Source of the DNA: Talaromyces rugulosus
Taxonomy: Eukaryota; Ascomycota; Eurotiomycetes; Eurotiales; Trichocomaceae
Direction of reading: 5' to 3'
NCBI RefSeq assembly: GCF_013368755.1
Contig: NC_049564.1
Span: 4,596,001 to 4,660,000, forward strand
Length of the DNA stretch: 64,000 nt
A program made the position numbers and the translations under genes. The notes below the pieces were generated by a model. That model saw only the letters and a program-made list of their open reading frames with translations, searched no databases and was not told the origin of the DNA. Position 1 is the stretch's first letter. Each line of letters begins with the position of its first letter. Of this stretch, positions 22,240 to 32,142 are shown one piece after another.

Positions 22240-23916
22240 ATGGGTCGATTCTGGCTGTTTTTCGCGGCGACCCTGCTTCCACTCTCTCAAGCCAGCCTGG
22301 AAGTCTGTGTATGTAACTGTGCCGGATTCCGTTAGGCATCCCCTGTTCGGAAAAGACTCCTTTTTCGCGATGCGCGAGTAGTATACGTTGCTGATATTTG
22401 CAGTGCCCGGCATTGCAATTGGCCATTGGGTCGGACAAGGTCTTCTACTCGAACAGCACCGGTTATAAGGAATCCGCCTCGACGTACTTTGCGCAGGAAC
22501 AGGGGGAATTGTCGCCGTATTGCTATGTCAAGCCGACATCCGCCCAGGACGTCTCTGATGTCGTCAAGGTGCTGGGGGTCCTGAACTACAAGAAACCAAT
22601 ATGCCCGTTCTCAGTTCGCGGTGGCGGCCACCACACCGTTAAGGGCATCTCCAACATCGATTCCGGCGTCTCCATTGACCTAGGTCACATCAACACCACG
22701 ACGCTGAGTTCCGATAAGAGTATCGCCCATGTCGGATCCGGCTCGCGCTGGGGTCCTGTGTACTCAACCCTCAGTCCCTATGGATTGGCCGTCGTGGGCG
22801 GTCGTGGATCCGATATTGGAGTCGGTGGCTTAACTACCGGAGGTAATATTACGGCCTTTCGTTCGCGATTTGTTAAGCTAATTCCTGATAGGCGGAATCT
22901 CTTACTTTGGGCCTCAGTATGGCTTTGCCTGCGATACCGTAGAGAATTTTGAAGTCGTGCTGGCGAATGGTCGGATTGCGAACGCCAACGCGAAGGAGAA
23001 CTCGGATCTCTTCGTGGCCCTGAAGGGTGGCGCAAATAACTTTGGCATAGTCACTCGCTTCGACATGAAGACATTCAAACTGGGCAACTACTTTGGTGGT
23101 ATGAACTACTACCTAGGAAACGAAAGCCCTGCATTGCTCGACGCCTTCTGGTCCTTTGTCGTCCACCCGGATTTTGACACCAAGGCGAACATTTTCATGA
23201 CAACCATCTATGACGCAGCAGCCGGGGGAGCGGTAACGTCGGTCGATTTCGCGTACACTGAGGCCATCAATAACCCTCCTGTTTTTTCGAACTTCACAAC
23301 GATCCCCACGTACATGGAAGGCTTGTCAATTTCGAATCTAACTACCTTATCTGACGCTTTGAGCGCGTATCAACCAGATGATCTCCGGTAAGTTTCTCCA
23401 AACGCAACCCTCGAAATATACTGACTGCATATATTTAGCGAGACTTCTATCACTGCTACCATCGGAGCAGATAGATCCCTCATTCAGCAGGTTTATCAGC
23501 TCTGGAACGCAACCCTTCCTACCGTGGAAGGGGTACAGGATCTCATCTACTCCCTGACTTTCCAGCCCGTCGCCAAATCCATGATCACCGCTGGCGTGAA
23601 CAACGGCGGAAACTCTCTCGGACTTGACTCCGCTGACGGACCGCTTGTCGTCCTCACGCTCACGGCTAGTTTCACGGACGCCACCGCGGACGAGACGGTT
23701 ATATCGACCTCAAAATCTCTGTTTTCCCAAATCAGAGACGCGGCAACAAAAGCGAACGCGTTGAACCCGTGGATCTACTACAACTATGCGGAGGCTTCTC
23801 AGGAAGTCATTGCGTCGTACGGTGCGGCCAGCGTCAAGAACCTGAAGGCTGTCAGTGCCAGAGTCGATCCCACGGGGTTCTTCCAGAAGATCCAACCTGG
23901 CGGGTTTAAACTTTAG
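22240..23916 (+). CDS. Secreted FAD-linked oxidoreductase (BBE/GOOX type)
   Basis: Four exons (22240-22308, 22404-22842, 22892-23387, 23439-23916) give 493 residues. Exon 1 is almost exactly a signal peptide ([18 protein letters not shown]). An FAD-binding type 4 (PCMH) domain follows with [13 protein letters not shown], where a His would carry the 8alpha-FAD link, and [19 protein letters not shown]. The C-terminal berberine-bridge motif is in [20 protein letters not shown], then [16 protein letters not shown]. The stretch [10 protein letters not shown] lacks the Cys that gives the second flavin bond in bicovalent members, so a single covalent link is predicted. Such enzymes oxidise sugars, alcohols or secondary metabolites outside the cytosol. 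Link to the terpenoid cluster is possible but unsupported. Confidence 0.9.
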
Positions 23917-24595
23917 GAAAAAATTAGAGTGTGATGAGGTCATGTGCCTTTAGGGCGACGAAATGAGACGGCGCCATATTGATGTATATAATGCATATAA
24001 CCTTTAGAGATATGTATAGCCGGCTTTCCATAAAGATATGTCGCTTGATCAAGTAGTGTATATAGAGTATTATTTCAACGATACATAGAACCATCAATAG
24101 ATAGATGCAGGCTACAACATTCGGCCTTTTGTTCATACAATTGTCTCTCAAGCTGATTATAATACCAGGTGACCGGAAAGTCAACTGCTGGATCCCTGAT
24201 ATCATTGAGTGTCTTTACTGTACATGTAACATTTCAACATTTGAATATTTTGCTATTTGCAACGCCAGGCATCACGACATTGAGACATTGATACATGCCT
24301 AACTGTTGCAGGTGTCGATTTGTATATGATTTTTTAAGCTTTGATGCCGCTCTATATTCTCACATGTAGCATGTAGACCTCTAACAAAAAAAAACCATTG
24401 GCACATCAATTTGCACAAAGTTACATGTATATTTATAAAAAGGATTATATCGCTTATATCTCCTCAGCTAGTGCTATTCTAAAAGACCTAGATCAAAGTG
24501 ATTTGCTTAAATATTTTTAAAGTTTTAATTAGCTCTTAATCCTTAAATTACGTATCTGCCTTCCAGCTAGAAAAGCAAGATAGATCTTAGACTAT
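23917..24595. other. Intergenic region holding repeat copy 1
   Basis: 679 bp of AT-rich DNA between convergent genes. Apart from the 124-bp repeat copy described separately, nothing coding was seen. Confidence 0.5.
24085..24208. repeat. Direct repeat copy 1 (partner at 31664-31787)
   Basis: 124 bp aligned by eye without gaps to 31664-31787, with 6 mismatches (about 95 percent). On the minus strand both copies read through in one frame (NDIRDPAVDFPVTWYYNQLE ..), and four of the six differences are synonymous. This suggests a duplicated coding fragment rather than a transposon end. The source gene was not recognised. Confidence 0.85.
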
Positions 24596-26017
24596 CTAAA
24601 GCTTAAATGTTTGCGATAGTGGAGATGCCTTGGTCGCAATCTCCACCATCCTTGCACTCCTCTCTCGCACATCCTGTCTCAACTTTGGCCAATCAACATT
24701 CAAGACCTTGCCATCTCTCTTCATAATATTCCCATTGATGATAACCGTGTCAATGTTTCCGATGTGTGCGTTGTACATGAGAGTACCAATGGGTTTAATG
24801 ATAGGTACGGTATTCATTCCATCGCATCTCGTGATGATGAGATCGGCTCGTTTGCCAGGCGTGATGCTACCGACCAAGTTGTCCAAGCCAATGGATTTGG
24901 CACCGCCCATGGTTGCCATGTACAGCGCCTCTTCAGACTTTGGTAAGATGTTATACGGCACGCTCTTCCCTTGCACCTCAAGGTTACGTTTGCCCCGCTC
25001 AGCCTGCATCAAAAGGCGCATTGAAGCTAACATATCGTTGTTCTGGTTGTTGGTGATGTCGATGCCAAGTCCAACGTGGCATCCAACCGATGCGGCCTTG
25101 AACGCAATGGGATGTCCCATTCCCATCTGAAGCTCTGTTTCGGGTGTGACTGATATGCCAGAGCCTGCCTTCTGGATAAGTTTCAGCTCTGAATCAGTGA
25201 AGCTGGCTCCGTGGCTGAACAAAAGGTCCTTGCCGAGGTACTTGTTATCGCCCAGATGCTGTACAACCTGATGATTCAGATCGTAGCACCCCATGGCGAC
25301 ATGCATTGTAATGACGCGAGCACCGATAGAACGGAAGAAATCAATCTCTTCTTTCAAAGAACCCTCAGTCATTCTTTCTGCTTCAGTGGGGGCTGCTCCA
25401 AAGGTGAGAAGCTGCGTTTCTGGGTCGTTATCTGGAAAGTGCTGCTCTCGAGCTCTCTTGGCATCTTCCATACGCGCTTTATGATCAAATCCTGCAGGGG
25501 TCGAAACATTGTGGTTGGAACCAGGAATATCACTACGCTCGGGGTTTTCATAGAATCCGTAGCACCAAGTACCGCGGACTCCTGCGTCCTTAAGACCCTT
25601 GATTGAAGCATCGGTATGCTCAGAGGAATTTAGGATATGGCAATGGTCGATTACAGTAGTGATGCCGTTATTAATCAAATCCAGGCCAGCAAAGTAATTT
25701 GCCGTGTAGACATCTTCAGGAGTGAAGAGGCTGCCATAGATGTTGCGAATGTTCTCGACATAATTCCCCAGCGACCAGTCAGTTGTGACACCACGGATAA
25801 GCTGTTGCCACAAATGGTGATGGGTATCCACGAAACCTGGGGACACGAGACAATTCTGAGCGTCAATGACCTCTCCCACAACATCCTTGGGGCTCAGGTT
25901 CGTGCCCATCTCCTTGATGACTCCATCTAGAATGAGAATATCATAGTTCGTCTTGATACCAATACTGTCATCGACAGTGATGACTGTAGCGTTCTTGATC
26001 AAGATTGATGATGACAT
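24596..26017 (-). CDS. Metal-dependent amidohydrolase (ATZ/TRZ-like)
   Basis: A single exon of 473 residues on the minus strand. It belongs to the amidohydrolase superfamily, cytosine/guanine-deaminase and chlorohydrolase branch (PF01979). Seen: N-terminal beta-sandwich strand ILIKNATVITVDD, metal site GFVDTHHHLWQQ, ITMHVAMG (third His), LFSHGASF (fourth His), the Asp in GLGIDITNNQNNDM, and the C-terminal composite strand TPGKRADLIITR. The usual Zn ligands appear present. Family members deaminate or dechlorinate N-heterocycles. Substrate is unknown. It is divergent from the cupin gene and probably belongs to the same catabolic block. Confidence 0.9.
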   Translation of the reverse strand: MSSSILIKNATVITVDDSIGIKTNYDILILDGVIKEMGTNLSPKDVVGEVIDAQNCLVSPGFVDTHHHLWQQLIRGVTTDWSLGNYVENIRNIYGSLFTPEDVYTANYFAGLDLINNGITTVIDHCHILNSSEHTDASIKGLKDAGVRGTWCYGFYENPERSDIPGSNHNVSTPAGFDHKARMEDAKRAREQHFPDNDPETQLLTFGAAPTEAERMTEGSLKEEIDFFRSIGARVITMHVAMGCYDLNHQVVQHLGDNKYLGKDLLFSHGASFTDSELKLIQKAGSGISVTPETELQMGMGHPIAFKAASVGCHVGLGIDITNNQNNDMLASMRLLMQAERGKRNLEVQGKSVPYNILPKSEEALYMATMGGAKSIGLDNLVGSITPGKRADLIITRCDGMNTVPIIKPIGTLMYNAHIGNIDTVIINGNIMKRDGKVLNVDWPKLRQDVRERSARMVEIATKASPLSQTFKL

Positions 26018-26593
26018 ATCAAAGCCGATAATATTATCATTGGATTGGTGTACTGAAAGGCACTACCATCGATGAAAACCCAGTAGCAAAGGCATCATTT
26101 TCACCCGTATTAATAATTTGGTATCAGGCATCCAGATTGGCGTTCGGGGTAGTATTCGGCTTTTCCCCGCATTCCCGAAAGTTTATCCTTGTAGACGGCC
26201 GAATCACTAGTTTTAGTAGAAGCCAAGCTGAGGCTTTTCGGGGGTGGGGTTCGGTGAACTAATAGCAGAGGATACCCGGGGAATCCTAGGTCGAATGATT
26301 CTATGGGATGCATCAATAAGGTAAAGATGGTCATCTAGTGCAAGGGAGTTCGGGGTGTGGTTCGGCCTTGAATGTAGATATATCTCGGCTAAAGGATCAA
26401 TTTCCGTAGGGACAGTCTAATCAGGTGCAGTTTACTAAATGTCTATAGGGGACATACTACCAGAACAAAATCGGGGTGGGTACGGAATATACTGTATATC
26501 CCGAATCTCCGCTTCTCAGGTCGATCTAATGGCTCAAGTTTAGTTATATTGTATCCCTACTCTTATATATTATACCGTGGCTTTGGCTCTGGT
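26018..26593. promoter_or_regulatory. Divergent promoter with repeated CGG motifs
   Basis: Between amidohydrolase and cupin. Four copies of a CGGGG..CGG arrangement were found: CGGGGTAGTATTCGG (26145-26159), CGGGGGTGGGGTTCGG (26239-26254), CGGGGTGTGGTTCGG (26351-26365), CGGGGTGGGTACGG (26472-26485). Spacers between the CGG triplets are 9, 10, 9 and 8 bp. Three copies of a second motif TCGGGAAT or close variants occur near 26169-26181 (inverted), 26272-26287 and 26496-26509 (inverted). CGG triplets in pairs are typical Zn2Cys6 targets, and such a regulator is encoded 1.1 kb away. Confidence 0.6.
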
Positions 26594-27382
26594 ATGAGAA
26601 AGACAGTTTTCTTGTCGCGCGCACCTCGCTTCAGCCTCCACGCCACGATTTCCAGAGATCACGCAGCGCCCATGGCTTCAATGTTTCCAGATCCTAGACG
26701 TATTGTCACTGGCCACAGTCCCGATGGCAAGGCCATTGTAGTCGCAGACAGCACTATTCCCTGCGTACCAATACTGGGCAAGGCAAACTTTGCTGTTCTG
26801 TATGAGACGCATCGATTTCCGGAATCCAATGACGAATGGGTTGATCCTACCAAATCTCGTACTACCGATCTATCCAATGACCAAGGCGTAGTACTTCGAG
26901 TGGTAGACTTTGCACCAAATACCGAGACTGTAAGTTTGCAAAGTATCAGGGTAAGCAGAGTGCCATCTCATGTGACTGTTTTTTAGATGTTCCACAGAAC
27001 CGAGTCTCTAGATTTTGGGATTTTGCATAGTGGAGAGATAACCTGGTAAGTGATGCCCTTTGCGTCGTACCGGGAAAGTCTACTAAGCTTCCCTCCCTTT
27101 GCCTTAGTCACCTTGACGATGGTGTGAGAGTCGACATGAAAGCAGGCGACGTCTGCGTCCAGCGAGGGACGATTCACGGGTGGACCAACTACTCTGACAA
27201 GCCCGCCAGGGTCTTCTTTGTTCTGACTGGTATGTATTACTACCTTCAAGAGCTTTCCTAGACACCTAGAGATCTAACCTGGAAGCTTCATAGCCGCTCA
27301 TCCTGTCAATATTGATGGGGATCTTCTAAAAAAGACGGGATATTCACAGGAGGAAGTTCAGTCTGGTGGAGTGTTAAATTAG
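26594..27382 (+). CDS. Small single-domain cupin protein
   Basis: Exons end/start at 26929/26987, 27045/27108 and 27229/27294. From the ATG at 26672 the protein has 175 residues; from the ATG at 26594 it has 201, with an Arg-rich, acid-poor extension (MRKTVFLSRAPRFSLHAT) that might be a mitochondrial signal. The cupin barrel is seen in HRTESLDFGILHSGEITCHL, DDGVRVDMKAGDVCVQRGTI and HGWTNYSDKPARVFFVL. The first motif keeps the pattern HRT..DFG around its metal ligands and the second provides the late His of GTIHGW. Proteins of this size act as isomerases, dioxygenases or decarboxylases in catabolic and secondary-metabolite clusters. The reaction here is unknown. Start choice is uncertain. Confidence 0.82.
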
Positions 27383-27691
27383 AGACCTGGAAACTTGATC
27401 GCCTATGTGGATATGGATAAATACCAGGAGGGGAACTTTTCTCGTTAGGATCCTAGAGCTCTGATGGGACGACTTGATTAATAGTGTTACTATTATTTAT
27501 TTATTAGTATCCAAGTTTATTGTCCATATCGAGCCCTAAAGCTATGGCAGAACAAGTCCGACATTTCAGCTTGTGACTTTCGTCGCTGTTACCTGGATAC
27601 AGCTGGCCGACGGGTGAATATTAGATCAAGATATTTTCACGCATGTTAAACGAGGCGCGAGGAATTCAGACATAATTTTGAAGTGTAATTA
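27383..27691. other. Convergent intergenic region, no gene seen
   Basis: 309 bp between the 3' ends of the cupin and regulator genes; AT-rich, presumably terminators only. Confidence 0.4.
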
Positions 27692-29755
27692 TCAAGCCCC
27701 TTCTTGTAATAGCTCCGAAATCCAATTTTCAATATGTCCAAATTGATCCATTCCCGGTTCTCTCGTCCAGATAAATGATCCGTCTGGCTCGTAAAGGTTG
27801 AAATTCTCTGCTAGCACGAACGGATCCATCGTCATTGGAAGTTGGCTGCTTGTAGCCCTTACCTCGTGGGGAATTTGTGAAATAAAATTGGCAATGTTCT
27901 CTTCTACTGAAGCAGCGCCGCGGGATTCGGCATCATCCAAACCTAGATCGCCAATATCATCCGCAGCCTGCGCAGTTGATCCTTGATCACTGACTATAAT
28001 TTCGTTATGTGTCAAAATCGAGAGCCGAGCTCTTGAATTTGCCGATTTGAACCCTTTCAAGGCCTCTGGAGTCATGTTCTTAGGTTCATCCGTCAACGGG
28101 AACGGACCGCTCGCATGAACTTTGTACAAACCACACGCAAATCGTCCCTTTGAAAGAGTGAGTATGGGTACATACGAAGTAGCTTCAAGACAGAATATCT
28201 TACCAGAATTTTCAGGAACGCCCAATACGTGCCCAAAATCTGTAGCGTCTTGAGATTTGCTAGAATGCTGTATACAGCACGCTGCTTGACATCAGGATGC
28301 GAGCACCACAAGAAGGGAGTTTGAATAGCGCAGGCGCAATAGGCAGCGTAGCCAATAAAGCTCGGCATCCTTCGAGAATCCCAATCCAAGTTCAATGCCG
28401 TCTGTAGAAGATCGGACACAGAATTTGCATGCTCAAAGGCTATTTGGGCTGACAGCTGCTGTGCATACGAGAAAACGCCCTCACAAGCACTCCAAGAAAA
28501 GAGCGGTACAATGGATGAATGCAAGGAACAAAAACACTGGTGATAGATGATGTGTAAAGAGAGCAGCTTTGGAAGGTCATCCGGGGGTACTGAAGCCATA
28601 TTGCTGCAGTCTAAACGAAGACACACGTCAAGTTTTGACCAAGCTTCGCGGATTCGTCCGTCCAGGATCTGGATTTCAACAAGGCGGTTCGCTAAACTCG
28701 ACTCCGATTGCTTGATGAGGGCGACGACAGAAGACCATAATGCAATGACCCTGATTAGCTCCGCAAAGATACTCTTCGTGCTCTCGGTAGATTTCAATGA
28801 GACTCCTGGTTCGGGATTCTCCAGTACAAACCCATACTCGCTGCAGGGAAGTCTCATGTTCAACATGGTATCCGTGGGAATTTTGGGGAAGAGGCTATCC
28901 CACTGGAACGAGCAGAGCAGGTAGCAAGCCCAAAACCTCCTTCGCCGCATCTCGGACTCCAAAGGTCCTTCGTTTCCTTGTTCATTGATGGGTACTCCAA
29001 GGCTCCATGCGGTATTGGAAGCGCACGCTATGACGATTGTGTTAGTGCATGCATGTTGCAGGGTTAGAGTATGAAAGGACGTACACGAATGCATATTTGA
29101 CCGCTGGAACCACCCATTACTATACCAGAAGAGGGCTAGATTAAGAAACGCAACAACGTTATCTTCACAGGGGTTTTCGACCTCTCGAAATACCATGCGA
29201 CCAGCCGCTTCGGCCCATTCACGGCCGAAGTGATTGTCCACGAGAACCGCAGATCCTTTCGAATCTGTGTAAAATCTGCAAGATAAAAGTTATAAGAGGA
29301 CGGATAGATCGCGAAGGGGGTTGCATACTTTGAAGCTAGCGCACATATACTAAGCAGCACGTCAATGCGTATGGTTTCAGATTCCAAAGCGCTGGCTAAG
29401 GAAGGTCTATGCACAAGGAGGGAGGCATTGTATAGGTGAGTATAATACAAGTCTATCAGGGTGGGAAGCAGTGCTGATGGGACGCCAAAGTATCGCTTCT
29501 CGGGTATGTGAAGGCATGATAGCGAGGGCTCTACCGGCACAACCGGGGGTACCCCAGAGCGAGGGGCATTTATCGTGGGTCTGTATATACATGGCCGGCT
29601 TAGACGCCTACATCTCTGACAAGCCGGTTTCTGGCCACAGCACCGCAGCTATACAGTGCAATGTCAGTATAAGCTCCTTTCGAAGCAGAGCGGCGAGGGG
29701 GACTCGCTTTCTGAGCACTGCAGCTCTCACACGACCGTCTCGGTCTTCCGGGCAT
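27692..29755 (-). CDS. Zn2Cys6 transcription factor of the catabolic block
   Basis: Five exons (29755-29708, 29648-29329, 29275-29085, 29027-28204, 28147-27692) give 612 residues. The binuclear zinc cluster is CESCSAQKLRC followed by CGQKPACQRCRRLSRPC, a perfect C-x2-C-x6-C-x6-C-x2-C-x6-C when the first intron is removed. That intron runs from gcgagt to tgtatag, a non-canonical GC-AG type; no GT donor rebuilds the cluster. The middle homology region (fungal_trans) follows with LIDLYYTHLYNASLLVHRPS, RRRRFWACYLL and IYHQCFCSLHSSIVPLFSW. The third intron is 57 bp and in phase, so reading through it keeps the frame. It likely controls the neighbouring genes through the CGG motifs in the two divergent promoters. 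Confidence 0.85.
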
Positions 29756-30059
29756 TGAATGATCGAGTGGGAAAAAAGCGAACCTCAAGTTAAGTGAAGC
29801 TTCAGTATTCGGGGAATACCTATCCCGCTAGGGTTGATGCTGTAGGTGATACTCGGGAAATGCAGGTGAAGAATCGGGAAATGTAAGCGGGGTCCCCGGA
29901 AAATGCATCAATCCCCACGGGGCGGAGGATCCATTGTAACTTAAGGCATCGTTTCTTTAGAGGCGAACACCAAGAATGTAGAATGTATAGTTCATTCATC
30001 TCACTCAACATTGACCTTCTTGATGACCGTAAAATAGAAAAGTGCGACTCGAAATAGCA
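29756..30059. promoter_or_regulatory. Divergent promoter of regulator and FAH-like gene with TCGGGRAAT repeats
   Basis: Four similar elements in one orientation: ATTCGGGGAATACC (29807-29820), ACTCGGGAAATGCA (29851-29864), AATCGGGAAATGTA (29872-29885) and CCCCGGAAAATGCA (29894-29907). A GCGGGGTCCCCG inverted repeat lies at about 29887-29898. The same motif type recurs in the amidohydrolase-cupin promoter, which suggests a common regulator and possible autoregulation. Confidence 0.55.
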
Positions 30060-31538
30060 ATGACCCCATTTACAATCGATAACCTCCCTTACGGAGTCAT
30101 CTCAACAGAGGACAATCCGACTAAACGATGCGCAGTGGCTTTCGAACATTCCGCTATAGATCTCGACCTTCTTCATCGTCATGACTTCTTCGCTTCGATA
30201 TCGGCTTTGCACGCCAGTATCTTCGCCAACGTAAGTATTCGGAGTCTCCTTGGAAACTTCTCTATCTCATGTAAGCTAGGATAATTGGAACGCATTTGCA
30301 GTTCTCCCTTTGGATGTCCGCGCATCTTTTCGAGCTCGAATAAAATCAGGTATACAAGACAACTCCGTCAACGAGGCCTTGATTCCGCTGTCAAAAGTTC
30401 AATACCACCTACCGATGGCTACTCGCAATTTCTCGGACTTCTACTGTTCGTACGAGCACGCCAAAAATGTACGGCCCGACTCCCCAACTTCATTAAGGTC
30501 TGTTGGCTAAACTCTTGAAAGTGCTCCGAAATCATGAAGTTCCAAAATATCTCACCCAACTGGTTCGTTATACCGTCGGTCTATAATGGTCGGACCTCAA
30601 GTCTGGTCGTCTCTGGCACTCCTGTTATCCGCCCCTATGGAATGTATCCCGATCCTAACGACCCAAAGACCATATCATTCAGTCTCGAGTGCAAAATGGA
30701 TTTTGAACTCGAGATGGGTGTCTGGCTGTCCAAGCCTGTGCCCCGAGGTCGGCGGCTGGACATTGCACATGCTGAAGAGCATATTTTCGGCTTGACGCTT
30801 CTCAATGATTGGTCTTCCCGGCAAATCCAGCTCTTTGAAATGCCACCACTAGGTCCATTCCATTCAAAGGGTTCTGCGACAACTGTCAGCCCCTGGGTCG
30901 TGCCCATTGAGGCGCTGGAGAAAGCGAAGGGTGAGAGGAAGGTGAAGCAGGAGCCTCCACCTGCACCGCATCTCACGCCAAGTGGAGAGCTGGCGCTAAC
31001 TTTCAATATTGACCTTTCTGTAAAGCTAATTAGTCAGTTTCAATGAGCTTACTTGTATGGTTTAAGGAAATAAAGGAAAGAGGTTCACTGACGTTACGCT
31101 TGATAGGGGACGGCAAGTCGTATACACTCTGCGAAAGCAATCTCGACGAGCTTTATTGGACACCTATCCAGCAAATAACACACCTTGGGTCAGCTGGTGA
31201 GGGCTTATCACATGGTGATGTCTTCGGCACTGGAACAATTTCGAGCAATGTACATCAAAAACGTCTTACTCCTTGAAATGTATCGTTACCTGTTCTAACT
31301 TGTCAATCTGCGCTAGCGAACGAACTCCGGCGGCGAGAAGATCGGGCTTGGATGCCTTTTCGAGCGTAGCTTACCTGATACAAAACTTGAATCAATTCCC
31401 TTGGATCTGATTGACACGTTTCTAAAGGACGGCGACGAAGTGGTTATGGAAGGGTGGTGTAAAGACAAGACAACCGGAAATGTCATCCTCGGATTTGGCG
31501 AATGCAGAGGGAAAATCTTGCCCGCAGTGAAGGATTAA
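30060..31538 (+). CDS. Fumarylacetoacetase-like hydrolase, catalytic His replaced
   Basis: Five exons (30060-30230, 30280-30468, 30540-31032, 31107-31249, 31317-31538) give 405 residues, near the size of full-length FAH. The SH3-like N domain (FTIDNLPYGVIS) and FAH barrel are both present. Conserved metal and substrate positions are seen: Asp in FSDFYCSYEHA, Glu pair in FELEMGVWL, Asp/Arg/Gln in NDWSSRQIQ, Lys in HSKGSATT, then SPWVVP, GDVFGTGTISS and LKDGDEVVMEGWC. The family's GYHGRAS segment reads VYNGRTS here, so the general-base His of FAH is Asn136. The third intron uses a weak donor (A|GTCAGT) chosen because it restores frame. A related C-C bond hydrolase on another beta-diketo acid is inferred, not true tyrosine catabolism. 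Confidence 0.85.
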
Positions 31539-32142
31539 GGAGTTTTAAAACTTCCCAGAATATTTATATTATAGCAATGTATATTATAGCAGTTGAGAGT
31601 TTTGCTACTTCAATATCTTGCGCTAGGAATGAATATTCAGCTAAATGCGGGTCTTGGGGGTTGATAGAACCATCAATTGATAGATTAAGGCTACAACATT
31701 CGGCCGTTTGTTCATACAATTGTCTCTCAAGCTGATTATAATACCAGGTGACCGGAAAATCAACTGCAGGATCCCTGATATCATTGACATCAATGTCGTT
31801 GCTGTAACGTTTCAATAAAACCATTGGCATATTGCACATGATTATCCCTTATACCCAACATATATCAGAAATGCGGCAATGTTATAAAATACAAAATATT
31901 ACAAAATACATATATATAGAATAGATTCTAAAAAAAACATTATTATAGATAATTATTTTATCTTCTTTTTTACATATGTAGTGCTAGAAATGTTCAAAGC
32001 AAACTCGCATGCAACAGAATCCACAAGAAACATAATAAAAGAATAGGAAAATTTGTTTTTACCAACGTTGAAATCCATACAAGTTATCTGATTTCAATGT
32101 TGGTAGTTCGGTCTTGTGTAATATGTCACGAAAATGTGACAA
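31539..32142. other. Intergenic region holding repeat copy 2
   Basis: About 600 AT-rich bp between convergent genes. Beyond the repeat it contains AAACCATTGGCA, also found downstream of copy 1 (about 24396), so the homology extends past the 124-bp core with a length difference. Confidence 0.5.
31664..31787. repeat. Direct repeat copy 2 (partner at 24085-24208)
   Basis: The same 124-bp sequence with 6 mismatches and in the same orientation as copy 1. On the minus strand this copy sits in an open frame of 91 codons (31564-31839) starting MCNMPMVLLKRYSND; the equivalent frame upstream of copy 1 is broken. It may be the 3' end of a lost gene. Confidence 0.85.

Noticed and set aside
24085..31787. 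Block between repeats interpreted as a composite transposon
   Set aside because: No transposase, terminal inverted repeats or target duplications are seen, and the repeats look like coding remnants.
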